Source: Cunninghamia lanceolata
Lineage: Eukaryota; Streptophyta; Pinopsida; Cupressales; Cupressaceae
Direction of reading: 5' to 3'
DNA length: 64,000 bases
Assembly (NCBI GenBank): GCA_027924645.1
Contig: BSBN01000829.1
Location: forward strand, 9,052,001-9,116,000
Of this stretch, positions 48,101 through 59,959 are shown in pieces (positions within the stretch are counted from its first letter, which is position 1; every line of letters begins with the position of its first letter). A program made the position numbers and the translations under genes. The notes beneath the pieces were generated by a model that was not told the DNA's origin, did not search any database, and was given only the letters and a program-made list of their open reading frames with translations.

Positions 48101-48897
48101 GACTTGTCCACAGTCTTCAATCGGAACAAAATGGCAATTTGCCAGTCATATACAGTAATGTCCTCCTTCATTCCAAAGATAAATGCCATCATTGACAAAG
48201 CTTCCTGACTAACCTGAGCGAATTGTCCCCTTCCTGTTGGTAGCATTGGTATTTGAGTGTTTTCATCTCCCAGCTGTAACTCTGAATTGAGAAACCTCAA
48301 TTGATTATTGACATTTGTCCATGTTTTCTGCATTTTGGCAATGGTGGGAAATGTGGCTGTCTTGTCATGGTATAGGGCCAACATGTCCCTGATAGCCTTT
48401 GGTGTAATTTGCACCATGAAGGGTCCCTTTTGAATGGTACTTGAGGGCACATGAAACAATTCTGTGCACATCTCAATCAAGTTGGGGCATAAATGTACAC
48501 TTGGAACGATGAATTTTGCCAACTGAGAGGTCCATATCCTCATTCTGAATGTTTCAGATTGTCTCGTCTTGGCCTTCTAGATACATCTTTGGTGTGCCCC
48601 TTCACGCAGAGCTTTGCCAGGTTTTTGAAGGGCTGGGTCCGCAATACTATCTGTGAAATCCTTCACTTTAGCTAGGTCAACTATATAACCAACCTCTGGG
48701 ACCCTAGTCCTTGGATAGGTCCTTAAAGGCTGCGTTGGGGCCGAAGCATATGATTTGCTGGTGAGAAGCTTGTCAATGGACTCATAAATCCCTAGCCCCT
48801 GCTGTGAAGACTGTGCCTCTGCCATATCTGAATCAATACTGGAAACTAGTGAACTTATGGTAACAAGTATGGAAGCTTTGCAACAGGGAAGACACAT
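45127..48897 (-). pseudogene. Element B second ORF, about 1,257 codons, between integrase and 3' LTR
   Basis: A single minus-strand frame runs from 48,897 to the stop at 45,127, broken only by about ten stop codons and no frameshift. The reading could start at ATG in the MAEAQSSQQG segment or further upstream. The N-terminal 450 residues look globular (for example FHVPSSTIQKGPFMVQITPK). A KKKKK patch lies near 47,575. A Ser/Pro/Gln-rich stretch spans about 46,990-46,400. The C-terminal 400 residues are rich in Leu, Gln, Lys and Glu and look coiled-coil (46,150-45,130). I see no transmembrane segment or known domain. Its place matches extra 3' ORFs seen in some Tat-branch elements. Function unknown. 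Confidence 0.65.
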
Positions 48898-49313
48898 TTA
48901 TGAAGTAGGTTTTGCTATGAATTGAAATTGCAGGTAATGGGGATTTCTGAGTAGACGTAGGAACAAATGAGACACAGTTAAGCCTTAACTCTTGTTATTA
49001 GGGCATTTTAATGACACATCAAGTCTCATAAATGGCAGTAAAACCAGAAAACTGTTAGAAAATCTTATGAAATCTACATGGGACGGAGTGTCAAACACGT
49101 CATAAAAGTGGCTGCATATGGGTACTTTTAGGGAATTTTGGGGATTGGAGAGAGACTTAATGAATGCGAGAGTTTCAAAAATTGAAGAGACTTGAGCCAT
49201 GGCCATGTGTTCATAAAAGACTTATTCAAAGAAAGAGCAGGAAAAACAAAGCAGGAAAACAAAGCAACAATGAAAGGGGAAACTAACTAACTATAATACA
49301 TAGGAGACACTGT
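48898..49313 (-). other. Spacer between integrase and second ORF of element B
   Basis: It holds a 73-codon open stretch (49,206-48,985) in the same frame as the second ORF, starting MAMAQVSS and separated from it by stops. It may be an N-terminal extension or leader. Otherwise nothing is seen. Confidence 0.35.
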
Positions 49314-50480
49314 TTAATTGAAATGTTTAAAGTAGATCTCATTCATAGGAATCTCTTTAGGCTCACCCTCCATTGTTTCAAGCTCAAAAGAATTCTGCTA
49401 TTTACATGAACAGATCTTATAGGGGCCAGTCCATAATGACTCAAATTTACTATGTCAACCTGGCTTGGCAGCTCTCTCATCCCATTTCAAAACAACTGAT
49501 CCTACTTCAAAATGGGGATTTGAAGTCTTCTTATTGAAGTAGTCTTTGATTATTTTCTAATGTTTCAATAATGATTCATGAGTTGTATCCCTCCTTTCTT
49601 GAACTTCCAGGAGCTCAGCAAGTCTGACCTACATGGGGCCATTTTCCTCAATCTCAATCTATTTTAATAACTGGAGAGTAGGAATCTCCAAGCTCAGGGG
49701 CATTACAGCAGGCTTACCATAGACCAATTCATATGGGGAGATCTTTGTCACTTGTTTAGGTGTAATTCTATCTGCCCACAGTGCTATATTAAGCACTTTA
49801 TGCCACTCTTTGTGATGATCAACCCCTATTCTCTTAATAAGTCTAATCAGATTCTTGTTAGTTGATTCTACCAAACCATTACCCTGAGGATCATAATTTG
49901 AGGAGGTTTTTAAATAGATTCCATACTTTAGTGCAAAGTCAGATATTTTTGGCCCTAAAAATGCCTTAGCATTATCTAAAATTATAGTACGAGGAGGCGC
50001 AAAGCGAGTAGTGATACCCTCCAGAAAGTCTAGGATCACCTTTTCTGTTGCTTCTTTTAGTGGCACTGCCTCACTCCATCTGGTAAAATAATCAGTGGCA
50101 GTTAGAATCCATTTGTGTCCCATACTTGACACTTGATTGATCATTCCAATGAAGTCAAGACCCCATTGAGCAAAGGGTTCATCGATAATTATAGGACTAA
50201 GGGGCATTGTTGCATTCCTTCTCTTCCCCACATAATACTAACAAGATTGGCACTCTTTGACCAGTTGATAACAGTCTATGAATAAAGTGGGCCAGAAGTA
50301 ACCTACCTAACTTATCTTTATAGCTATGGTTCTTGCAGAAAAATGTCCACCTGAGACTCCATGGTGCATTTCATGTAGTATTCTTTGGGCTTCACCTTTC
50401 TCTATGCATCTTAAAAGTATGCCATTAGTATTTCTTCTTAAAAGAACTTGGTCAATTAAAACAAAATGGACCCCTTGCTG
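49314..50480 (-). pseudogene. Element B integrase
   Basis: The minus strand reads a zinc-finger-like H-H-C-C segment (HHGVSGGHF...ECQSC, about 50,375-50,245). The catalytic core follows, with WGLDFIG, ILDNAKAF and NGLVES giving the D, D, E triad (about 50,160, 49,975, 49,865). The C-terminal part ends KHFN and TAA at 49,314-49,316. It inserts the cDNA copy into the genome. Stops interrupt it at several points (for example about 50,307 and 49,659), all explicable by C-to-T or G-to-A change. It is in frame with gag-pol. Confidence 0.85.
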
Positions 50481-51866
50481 CCTATAGTATCTCCTCTTGT
50501 CTTGAGAGAGTTCTTTTGGGAAAATCCCATGTTTCATAAACTGAATTCTATTCGTGACCCAAGAATTCTGATCAATTTCTTGTATCCTCAATACATTTTC
50601 CTTTTCTATTTCTTCAGTTATCATTTTTTCCATATCTTGAACCATGTATTGGCACAACCCCCTACCTCTGACTAGCTTAGTGGGTTTGACCTCTACGTCA
50701 TACTCAAGGATCTTTGTTATCTAGTTTGCTCTTTTTTCAGTGATTTCACCTTCCATAATGTATTCTTTGACACTAGGATGAGCCACAAGTATCAGAATCT
50801 TATTTCCTGGCACCATATGCCTGAATTTATTGAGGGCTTTTACCATAGCATATGCCTATTTTTCCACAAAGTTGTATCTGGCTTCATACTCCCTAAGAGT
50901 CCTTGAGAAGAAGGCTATTGGGTGTTCTCCCTCTTGTTGATCATCTTTCTGTGTTAGGACAGCAGCAACACTAAACTCTCCTCCATAGACATACATTATA
51001 AAAGACTTAGAGAAATTTGTATTCCTAAGTACTGGGGTTGTTGAAATTGCTTTCTTGACCTTCTCAAAAGCTTGTCTCCCTTCTGTAGTCCACTTGAACA
51101 CTAGGTCTTTCTTCAACAAGAGTGTCACCAGTCTTATTAGGCCTGCAAAGTTTGATATGAACCGACTGACAAAATTAATCTTTCCCAAAAAAAATGGAAC
51201 TGCCTTCTTATTTACTGGCAGGGACAAGTTCATTATGGATGTGACTCTCTCTAGATCTATAGAGACTCCTTTAGATAGTATATGTCCCAGTAATTTACCT
51301 TGAGGTACTGCAAAGATGCACTTCTTGGGATTCAAGGATATTCCAAACTCTTGACACTTCTTAAAAATAGATTCCAGATGATCAAAATGGTCAACAACAT
51401 TCTTTGAAAAAATAGTGAGATCATCAAGATAAATTAGATTGATTTTATTTATAAGTTTTCCAAATGCTACATCCATTGCTCTTTGAAAAGTGGCTCCAGC
51501 ATTTGACAGACCAAATGGCATTTTGGCATATGCAAATGTTCCCCATTTGGTAGTGAATGTAGTCTTGTGTTGGTCTTCATCAGCCAACCAAATCTGATTA
51601 TATCCAGAGAAACCATCTAGCAAGGAAAATCTCTCTGATCTAGCCACAGTCTGTAAAATTTGTTCCATAGAGGGCAGGGGATAGTGATCTTTTAGAGATG
51701 CTCTATTTAGGTCTCTGAAATCAACACAGAGCCTTATGTCACCATTCTTTTTTCTGACTGGTACTAGATTGGATACCCAGGTTGAGTGTTTGATTGGGAA
51801 AATTATTTTAGATTCTAAGAGTTTCTGCAACTCATCCACCATTAGAGGTTCAATCCTTGGATTCAC
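50481..51866 (-). pseudogene. Element B reverse transcriptase and degenerate RNase H
   Basis: The RT fingers and palm are clear: WVSNLVPVRKKNG, LCVDFRDLN, FSGYNQI, MPFGLSNAGATFQ and the catalytic YLDD (about 51,420-51,431). Next comes the usual Ty3 RNase H fold (FSRTLREYEARY, about 50,905), but its first catalytic Asp is absent: the YxDAS position reads YVYGG. This suggests the domain acts only as a tether. A functional-looking second RNase H lies upstream. Stops near 50,856 and 50,721 break the frame. Confidence 0.85.
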
Positions 51867-52319
51867 TGGCCTCTATTTCTGTCTGACTAGTTTAGATCCT
51901 TTAGTCAGTTCTATGGTGTGCTGAATGATGTCTCTGTTATAGCCATGGAGGTCTTCACAGGTCTAGGCTATTACTCTATCATATCTTTCACACAAGTCAA
52001 TTAGTCTTTCCCTTTCCTGTTGGGTTGTGGAATTTCCAATCTTTAGTTTTCTCCCTTCACTCACTTGTATCTCAGAATAATTTACTTTATTTGCTTGAAA
52101 CCTTTTCTTCTCTAGGCTTACATCTTCTAGATCAAATAGGTTTTCTAAAGTAATCAAGCCTTTGGGAAGCTTATTGGTCTGTAATTGAATAATTTGGTCT
52201 CCATAAGCTTCTTCAATTTTGGGTTGCAATTGTTTAGCAAACTCCCTTGACTGTTGCAAAAATGAAAGTACCTAAAAATCATTTTCAAAGACTTGCCAAT
52301 TTTCATCATTGTCTGGGAT

Positions 52320-52775
52320 AGTTGGCCTTACTATAACTTTGACTGACTCATTGTTGACTAATAGATCAGTTGCTGGGTCAAACTATGAACCAATCTGTGC
52401 CATGCTATCTACTTCAGAATTTTGGGTTCTAGGAACTACTTCAATATTGAAAGCTTCAAAATCATCTATTAAGTCCCAAATTTTGTGTCTATAGGACCTC
52501 ATCCTTACATTTTTGGCTACTGCCTTTTCTCTGATTTATTTCACCACTAGTTCTGAATCTCCTTTGACTATCAGATTCTTTACTCCCTTTTTCTTGGCCA
52601 GCATGAGCCCATGTACTAAGGATTCATATTCAACATCATTATTAGTACAGGTAAATTGGAAACGGATAGCTCTTAAAATTTTCTCACCATTTGGAGCAAC
52701 AAGACAAATTCCTGCCCCAGCACCATTTTTACTTCTAACCCCATCAAAATTTAGGGTCCAGATTTTTGAGTCCCT
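52320..52775 (-). pseudogene. Element B archaeal-type RNase H, placed before RT
   Basis: The minus strand reads FDGVRSKNGAGAG, EYESLVHGL and VKGDSELVV, the three parts of an RNase HI-like site with D, E and D in place. It is followed after a stop (about 52,536) by VPRTQNSEVDSMA, a fourth conserved part. It sits between protease (53.4 kb) and RT (51.9 kb), in the common gag-pol frame. In angiosperm Ogre/Retand elements the extra RNase H, as I recall, follows RT-RH. Confidence 0.75.
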
Positions 52776-53199
52776 TTCAGATTCTTGAGTCTTTAGTGTT
52801 TCTCCCCTTAAAACATTTGGGATTTCATGGTCTTCATCAAATATGACATAAGTGCCCAGACCAGTAGAGTCATAATTTCCATATGGGTCACTTTCCATCA
52901 TAGTTAACAACTGGTTATTTTCTTCCTCTAGGTCATGTTTAGTCTAGTCACCTAACTCTTCAACAAAGACCCTTTCTTCTTTATTCAGTATAGCATGAGC
53001 TGCCTCTTTCTTTGGGGTTGGTTCATTTGTGATGTGATCCTTGGATAATGACTCAGATAGTATTTTCATTTTTGTACCATATTTAGTTCTTAGGATGAGG
53101 TGAGACCAATCAAGTGACATATAACCTCCTATCTTGGTTGTGAAATCTCTGGATAAACATAGGCCAAATACAGGGGGTATATCTATGACTACAACATCT

Positions 53200-53663
53200 T
53201 AATTCACAATTATATTAGGGCAAGTATACAATTGTAATGGGAGTTGTTTAATTTTTCCTATTGTTTGCATTGATTTCCCATCCAGCTACATAACTCCTTT
53301 AGTAAGTGGCTCATACTTTATCTTTAAAGCATCTGCTATCTGTTTAGGCATTACTATAGTACTAGCCCCTGAGTGTATCATTGCATTATGTAACAATTTC
53401 TTTCCAACTATCAAAGTCAAATAGAAGGGCTCTGGTTTGGATTTGCTTACCTTTGGTATATTGTTCAAAAGGGTTGTTGTCTGTAGAGGAACAGTGTCCT
53501 TGAGCTTTTCCTTATTAGCAGGTCCTCCTTTGGTACCAGTATGTTTAGGCGTTGCTTGGCCCTGCAGAGCTTCTTGCAACAGTGTCTTTTGCTCAGGAAT
53601 AGCTAACATGTCCCATATTAACACATGCGCTAGAGTCCTCTTCAGCTGATCCACCACATTCAC
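53200..53663 (-). pseudogene. Element B protease
   Basis: A retropepsin-like stretch on the minus strand has the active-site region AMIHSGASTIVMP (about 53,365-53,380) followed by a typical VFGLCLSRD segment (about 53,155). The expected Asp of D-S/T-G is His here, so this copy would be inactive. This change (GAC to CAC) is a transversion, unlike most lesions of the element. Confidence 0.65.
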
Positions 53664-53738
53664 AGGTCCTAGTGTTTGGGTCCTTGGATAATAAGGGTAC
53701 CTTGCTTTTTCTTGAACTTGTCTAGAAACTACTTGGTT

Positions 53739-55274
53739 CTACACTGGCTGAGGTATTTCTTGTCTAGCAGCTATGTTTTGATGATCTTGAAATGGAGGAA
53801 CCCCCATAATTTCCTTATTTGTGACTTCAGGTTGTCCCATCATCCTTCTCTTGGCTCTAGTGTAGTAATCTGATTGTACTAATGGCTTCTTAGAAGTAGA
53901 AGCTTCATTCAAGAATACTGACTCTTCATCTTCAATCCATGAAAACAAAGCATTCTCAGGGGCTATTTCTTCTTCTTGCTGTAAAGACATCCCTTGCATC
54001 TGAGCCACCAGGACTGAATTTTGCATACCAGGAGATTGGTAGGGTTGAGTGTCAGAAGTATTTGCAAATTGTCCATCTACTCTTCTTTGCTCTGCTATCT
54101 TTTGCTGTAGATTACCCCTGGGAAAATCTCTGGGCATATGAGCATTATTACAAGGGACACACCAGGCATTGGTGCCATCTACATAATTATTCTACCCTGG
54201 GACAATCTCTCTATTTGGATTGGGAGGAACAGTCTGCAAGGGTGTAGGAACTGTAACTAATTGGTTTTATGGCTGAAGATTAGCCTGTCTCTGAGGACCT
54301 TGGTATTGATTTGGTTGAAAAGAAGGTCTATTCCCTTAATAACCTTGATATTGGGGCTTAGGATAGGGATTTTTCTATCTTTCTAGGTTAATTATCTCAT
54401 TAGAAAATGTCCTTAAGATGTTGTTGACATCATCCATCTCAGATGATTGGATAGGGACAGCTGTTTTAGCAGGTTGTTGAGGAAATGTATACATAGACAC
54501 AGGTGGGGCTATGGGATTTGGGGCTTCTTAAGGCAAGGGTAAGGTAATCTCTAGAAACATAGGCATGGGAGGCCTTGGGGGCAACTTTCCAGCATCTATT
54601 AAGTTGTTTTCAGCTCTGACTGCATAGTCATAGGCTTCTGGCAGAGTCTGACCTCCAAGTGACTGAATCATTACTGATATATCTGAATTTAGGGCTTTAA
54701 GATAAAATACTATAGCCATACCTGGTAATGGTCTTGCTGTAGCAGGAATTCTTTCCCAAGTCTTTTAAAATCTTGAATTGAAATCAGTCATTGCTTCTTG
54801 TGGTGCCCTTTTGATAGTAATCAATTGTTGCAACAAAGAAGATTTATCACCCTTTTCTTTAAATCTTGCAAAGAAAGCATCTCCAAGCTGGTCCCATATA
54901 GATATTGTGTTTGGGGTCAAAGATCTATACCAGTCTAGAGCCTTCCCCTTAAAAGAAGCCGCTAACAATCTTATAGCCACATTCTACTATGTGATCACAT
55001 GTATTGAACAGACATCAGACACATCCTGTAGATGTTCTTCAGGTGTTTTGAAATCTTCCCCATTGAATTTGGGCAAAGACTTTAGGGCATTTGCTGGAAT
55101 AGGATCCCAAGTGGCTGGTGGTACTGGGAGAATTAGAGCACTACCAGTGTTCCAATTTGAATAATTCCTTGGGGCTATAGGTGCTCCCATGTTTGTTCCT
55201 GGTGTTGCTGTAAACTGATTGACCCTTCTTCTTGAATTAGTTATCAATGGTGGTAAAAGAATACCTGAGTTCAT
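53739..55274 (-). pseudogene. Element B gag
   Basis: ATG at 55,274 (minus) starts the protein. The capsid core includes LPKFNGEDFKTPEEHLQDV, then AIRLLAASFKGKALDWYRSL and FFARFKEKGD..LLQQL, the standard retrotransposon gag motifs. A Pro/Gln-rich stretch and a CVPC...H...PRDFP zinc-knuckle-like remnant (about 54,175-54,115) follow. Stops occur at about 54,981-54,986 (two TAG), 54,765 and 54,528 (TAA). The frame continues unbroken into protease, giving one 1,987-codon gag-pol frame (55,274-49,314). Confidence 0.8.
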
Positions 55275-55360
55275 AGCAAATTGAGCCCTTGTTACTAGTC
55301 CACAACTCTAACTCCTTGTAGCTCTCTAGTTCATAAAATCTTGAAAGGAACTTCAAGAAT

Positions 55361-55379
55361 GGTCCCACTGGGCATGCCA
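55361..55379 (-). other. Primer-binding site candidate of element B
   Basis: On the minus strand TGGCATGCCCAGTGGGACC follows the 5' LTR after five to six bases. It is identical to the site of element A except one base. Confidence 0.65.
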
Positions 55380-55384
55380 AAAAC

Positions 55385-57327
55385 TGTTGATGCTTAGAAT
55401 TGCGCTGTTTCCAACACCAACATGGGAAGTTTCAGGAATGTGGGACTTGTGACCTAAAATGACCTCCAGATTTTAAAGAAGCTGGCTCTTCCTTATCTCA
55501 AATGTATTTTGGGAAAAGGGATAGAAACTAAACAGAATCACAAATGCAATGAAAAGAAAATTAAACTATGGCGATGCGCCTGAATGTGATTTGTTCCTCA
55601 ACACTAAGCACAGTGAAGTTATCTTCAGGATTTAATTACATTAAAGAGCAAATAATGCATGATCAATATAAAAGATGAAAACAAATAGAATCAAAGGCTC
55701 ACAACTTAGAAGATTTTACAATAACACAGAAAATATCAGCAAAGGCACAGAACTCAATCTTCTTATTAATTTTTCAGTCACATAAAAGGCACTGATACAT
55801 GCACAGTTATACAAACTTTCTGAATCAAGAAAATAGAACAAAGGCAAATGATATTACTGCCCACAACAAAAGTTCTTTAAACTTCTCTTAAATCTCTGAT
55901 AACAATCTGTATGCAGAAAATTCTCTATCTCTTCTCTCTATTTGAATCTGTGATTTGAACCCATATTTATAGCATAAAACAAGCTCAAGATTGCCCACAC
56001 AATCAAATCCCAATGGTCTAACCAAACTGGAGCTTAACTGGAAGTGTCTGATAGAAGATATCTTTCAGATCTGAAATGGTTAGACTCTCTGCAAATTCAT
56101 TGGCTAAAACAAATACATGTGGTACTCCCCACTGTGAAATGGGCGAGGACACTTGGTAGCATCCGCGAGTCTTTGCGACTATAAACCCTTGAGACCAATG
56201 GCACGCATACGCACCCTTTACTGGAAACTCCTTCATCTTTCCAGAACGAACAGGAACTTGACACGTGGCAACCTCCGCTACATTAGAAACTAAACGTGGC
56301 GGCTTCTGCTTTATTGAGCAACAAAAACCTTTGAGATAGATGGCACCTTCCACTTGCTTCACTTTAGAAACTATCTCATTATTCAGGAGGTACCAGAAAA
56401 TGACACTTGGCAGCGTTCGTGGCCCTTACAAAAAGATATGTGGTGACATCCGCTTTATTTGTGTCTTTACTATGTCTTTATATTAGGAGTGCTCTGCCGT
56501 AGACATCTGTCATAGTCTGCTACCTTGAGCCTTTAATTACTTACAAAAAATGGGACCCATAATACTCCGTGCCTGAGCAGCTTCAAAAAGGAACAGGGAC
56601 AGGTGGCGCTTTCCACTGCAATTCTCAAGTGATACGTGGCGGCTTCCACGTTACTTAGAGAAAACTGTAGATACCTTTAGGGAGTCCTGTGGAAGATAAC
56701 ACATGGCGGCTTCTGCTGGATTTAGAAACTTTATAGAAACATTTGAGACTCACCTAGACTCATGCGGACAATGACACATGGCTCGCTCCGCTTACTCTAG
56801 CTACTTTACCGGGGGCCCACCATACCCTTTACTTAGTGATGAAACAAAAAGAGAACCCGCAGATGATAACACTTGGCGGTCTCTGCTTACTCTACAGGAG
56901 ACACGTGGCACCTTCCACTAGACTCAAAGAAACATTTAGAAACCTTCTGCAGCTACCACTTGGCGCCTTCTGCGCCCGCTGAAGCTTTGAAACAGGGACC
57001 CGCCACATTCTGAGAAACATTAAAGGGGCTTTTGAAACTTATAAGAAACTAAAACTCAGATGCCGACACTTGGCATGCTCCGAAGGTATCACAAGGGACG
57101 TGTGGCTCCATCCGCATTACTTTGAGAAACTTTATAATGTGTCCCGACTGATGACACTTAGCATTCTCTGTGTGACTCTTGAGCCTTAGGCAAAATTTAC
57201 AAAATGAAAACCTGCACGCCCGCACTCTGTGTCAAAACCCTCACTGCCAAAACTGAAACGCATAGAGACAAAAATGGAACTTGCGCAACTGAAACTCAAA
57301 ACAAAATGTAGAGTATTTTACTCTACA
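55385..57327 (-). repeat. 5' LTR of element B (1,943 bp)
   Basis: It starts TGTTGATGCTTAG and ends TTACTCTACA (plus orientation). A TATA box (minus) lies at about 55,960-55,975. The G-box-like unit array in U3 lies at about 56,145-57,180. The target duplication CTTAG follows at 57,328. Confidence 0.9.
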
Positions 57328-57332
57328 CTTAG

Positions 57333-58713
57333 ATTACCTTGTCATGGGATATAAATTTTGATCATAATAGTCAATTGGATTTTCAATAGGGATAACTGGA
57401 TCTGGCATAATTGACACAACTATGAAAAAGGAGCTAGCAGAAAGGTGGGGTAGAATGATGATAATGACATTTGAATAACCTTACTCAAACAAACCCAAAC
57501 AAATATGGTTACCTTACCCAATGCTCAGACCTCAAAACCCTTAACTGTTGTTAATCTTCAAATAGGAAGGGCCAAATGATGTTGTTCTGGAAAATTGAAT
57601 GACCCTCCACTCTTAAAATCTAAAATCTATAAATCTGGGCCTTGAAAGTAGAATCAATGTGAAATTTAGAATTCAAAAGGTCTCATGATGTAATGGAAGC
57701 ACCAATCATCACCTAGATTTTGTAGCTATGGTAGCCCTCTCCTATATATGATTTTATCTAAAAGATATCTGTCAACAACCTTGAACTATCAAACCTAAAC
57801 ATTTTCATATAACACTTGGATATTATCTATAATTGGGAAAAAGTAACACTATTATCCAAAGTATATCCAACCACATGTATAGCCACTCTTTGGTTCATTT
57901 AATAGAAATGATCTTAAAGTTCTGATGAGCTGCTTCATCTTCTCTGAACAATGTACATTGATCTAGGAATAGACCCCTCTTGCTAATAATTTTTTTGCAA
58001 CACTAATGTGGGTCAAATGCTATGACAACTAATTCCCTATTCTAAGGAATATAATTTTTAAGATCTTCACTTGAGGGAGTTCATTACCATACCCAAATCC
58101 TAGCTAGCTTTTGAAAAAATCAAGTCATGAGTGTAAGTTAATAAGTTTTACAAGGCCCTTCAATCTCCACAACAATCCGAGTGTTTATAATGGCTTTATG
58201 TTCCAAAGTTCATAAGGGACGAACGTAAAAAAAACATTTAAGAGAAATAATAGATTGTATATTGGAAAATACTAAACAACAAGACCTAGTTAAGGCTATT
58301 CCAATATTAACTGCATAGAAACCTTATTCTTTTAAGACCACAGGAATATTGAAAGCACAAACAAGTGGAAGAAAATGATAACAAAACAAAATGAAGAAAT
58401 GGAGGAAGAAAAAAGAAACAAAGGAAACAACTAAAAAACCTACTCTTCTATGATATAGGGTACTTTCTACACTTTAAGGACCAAAATATAATGTTTAAGA
58501 AATTGTCCATTGACAAGAAAGGGAATAAATTCTCTAGTCAAAGAGCTAATCCTGAAAGTGTTTTCTCTAAAAATTTTAGGGATTTGTTAAGGACCAGGCC
58601 AAAGTTTTTCAAATTTTTGATGATCACCTTTCTTTTCCTTAGCTTTATCCCATAAAAGAACTAAATTGAAGATTTTAAAAGCTTTTATTTTATCTCTTTT
58701 ATTGAACCATCTT
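57333..58713. other. Non-coding DNA downstream of element C pol
   Basis: AT-rich DNA with no convincing open frame. On the minus strand it lies after the integrase end of element C, so it may be that element's 3' region. No LTR border or polypurine tract could be placed. Confidence 0.45.
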
Positions 58714-59760
58714 TTAACTATTGCTTGATATTTTGACAAAATGTTGAAGGGCAACATCTCTTTTTTCTTCTAGACTCAATAAATTCATAAGCCTAGCCTC
58801 TATTTTGTCCTCATCTATTAGAAATTCTTTCATGAACTTGAGGACTAGGATCTGAAGGTTTACTAGGAAAACTAGGTTTATTTCATACACAAGTTGGTAT
58901 GGTGAAGTTCCCAAGGATGACTTAACCCTGGTTCAGTTTGCCCATCGGGTAAACTTAAGTTGATTATGCCAGTCCCTCAAATTCTTTTTTGACAAACTTT
59001 TAATGACATCAAGCAAATTTTTATTCATGGAATCTGCTACTCCATTACCTTGTGGGTAATAATTAGATGAGAATTTCAATACTACCTTATGTTCAAAAGA
59101 CCATTACATTAATTACGCTGATGAGAAAGCAAGGCCATTGTCACATATCAGAGTGAAAGGTATTCTAAACCTTGTAACAATGTTATCTTCAAGAAACATG
59201 ATAACAACCTCTGTGGTGCAATTTTGACAAGGTTGCACTTCCATCCAGTGAGTGTAGTAATTTGTTGTAGTTAAGATGAATTTATGATTTACAAAAGAAT
59301 TTGGAATAGTTATGCCTACAAAATCCAATGCACATTAGGCAAATAGTCTTACCTCATACACAGGTTGCAAAGGCATGGTTATATTTCTTTCTCTAGAAGT
59401 AGCAATTTTATATATGTGATAGGTTTTGGCATGCTGACAAGCATCTCTAACAACATGTGGCCAATAATATCTAGATCTGAGTATCTGATGTGTAGTAGAA
59501 TCACCTGATTCATGTCATATTCCATATTTACCATGAAATTCTTGACAGACTTGTCTTGCTTCTTGCTGAGTCAAACACCTCAAATAAACTTCAAAATTCT
59601 TCCGAAACAATGCTCCATTCTTGATCATAAAACTTTTTCTCTTCAATCTAAGAGCTCTTCTCTGAGTGGAATTCAAGTTTTTTGGGCATCTGTTGTTCAA
59701 CAAGAAATGCATTGTCTTTATACCATTCATCCTTAGTAATGGACTCTATTGTATACTACT
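58714..59760 (-). pseudogene. Gypsy element C integrase
   Basis: The minus strand has TTHQILRSRYYWPH (zinc-finger-like part, about 59,500-59,455), then MDFVGITIP and FTLICDNGLAFS (about 59,328 and 59,140). NYYPQGNGVADSMNKN follows (Asp where Glu is expected, about 59,060), then SPYQLVYE near 58,895. Stops are frequent and the catalytic Glu is lost. It is a more decayed relative of the element B integrase. Confidence 0.75.
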
Positions 59761-59959
59761 GACAAATTATCTAACAATTTGAATTAGGCATTATCTTAGA
59801 TAGTCCTTGCCCTCTTACTAGTTTCATTGGCTAGATTTCTAAGTCAAATTCTTGCCAGATTATCATCCATTTGCCTCCCCTTTCCCCTAATTCACATTGC
59901 ATCAATAAATATTTTACATGATCTAGTACAATTGCAAATCTCTTTCTTCTAAGAATGTA

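Larger units (their letters stand above)
43044..57327 (-). mobile_element. Gypsy element B, complete, 14,284 bp
   Basis: Two LTRs of about 1.95 kb begin TGTTGATGCTTAG and end CTCTACA/CTCTATA in plus orientation. They flank a minus-strand internal region. The 5-bp duplication CTTAG lies at 43,039-43,043 and 57,328-57,332. Internal order on the minus strand is primer site, gag, protease, archaeal-type RNase H, reverse transcriptase, degenerate RNase H, integrase, then a separate long ORF of unknown function, then the 3' LTR. The dual RNase H points to the Tat branch of plant Ty3/gypsy. Many stops make it defective. Confidence 0.9.
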
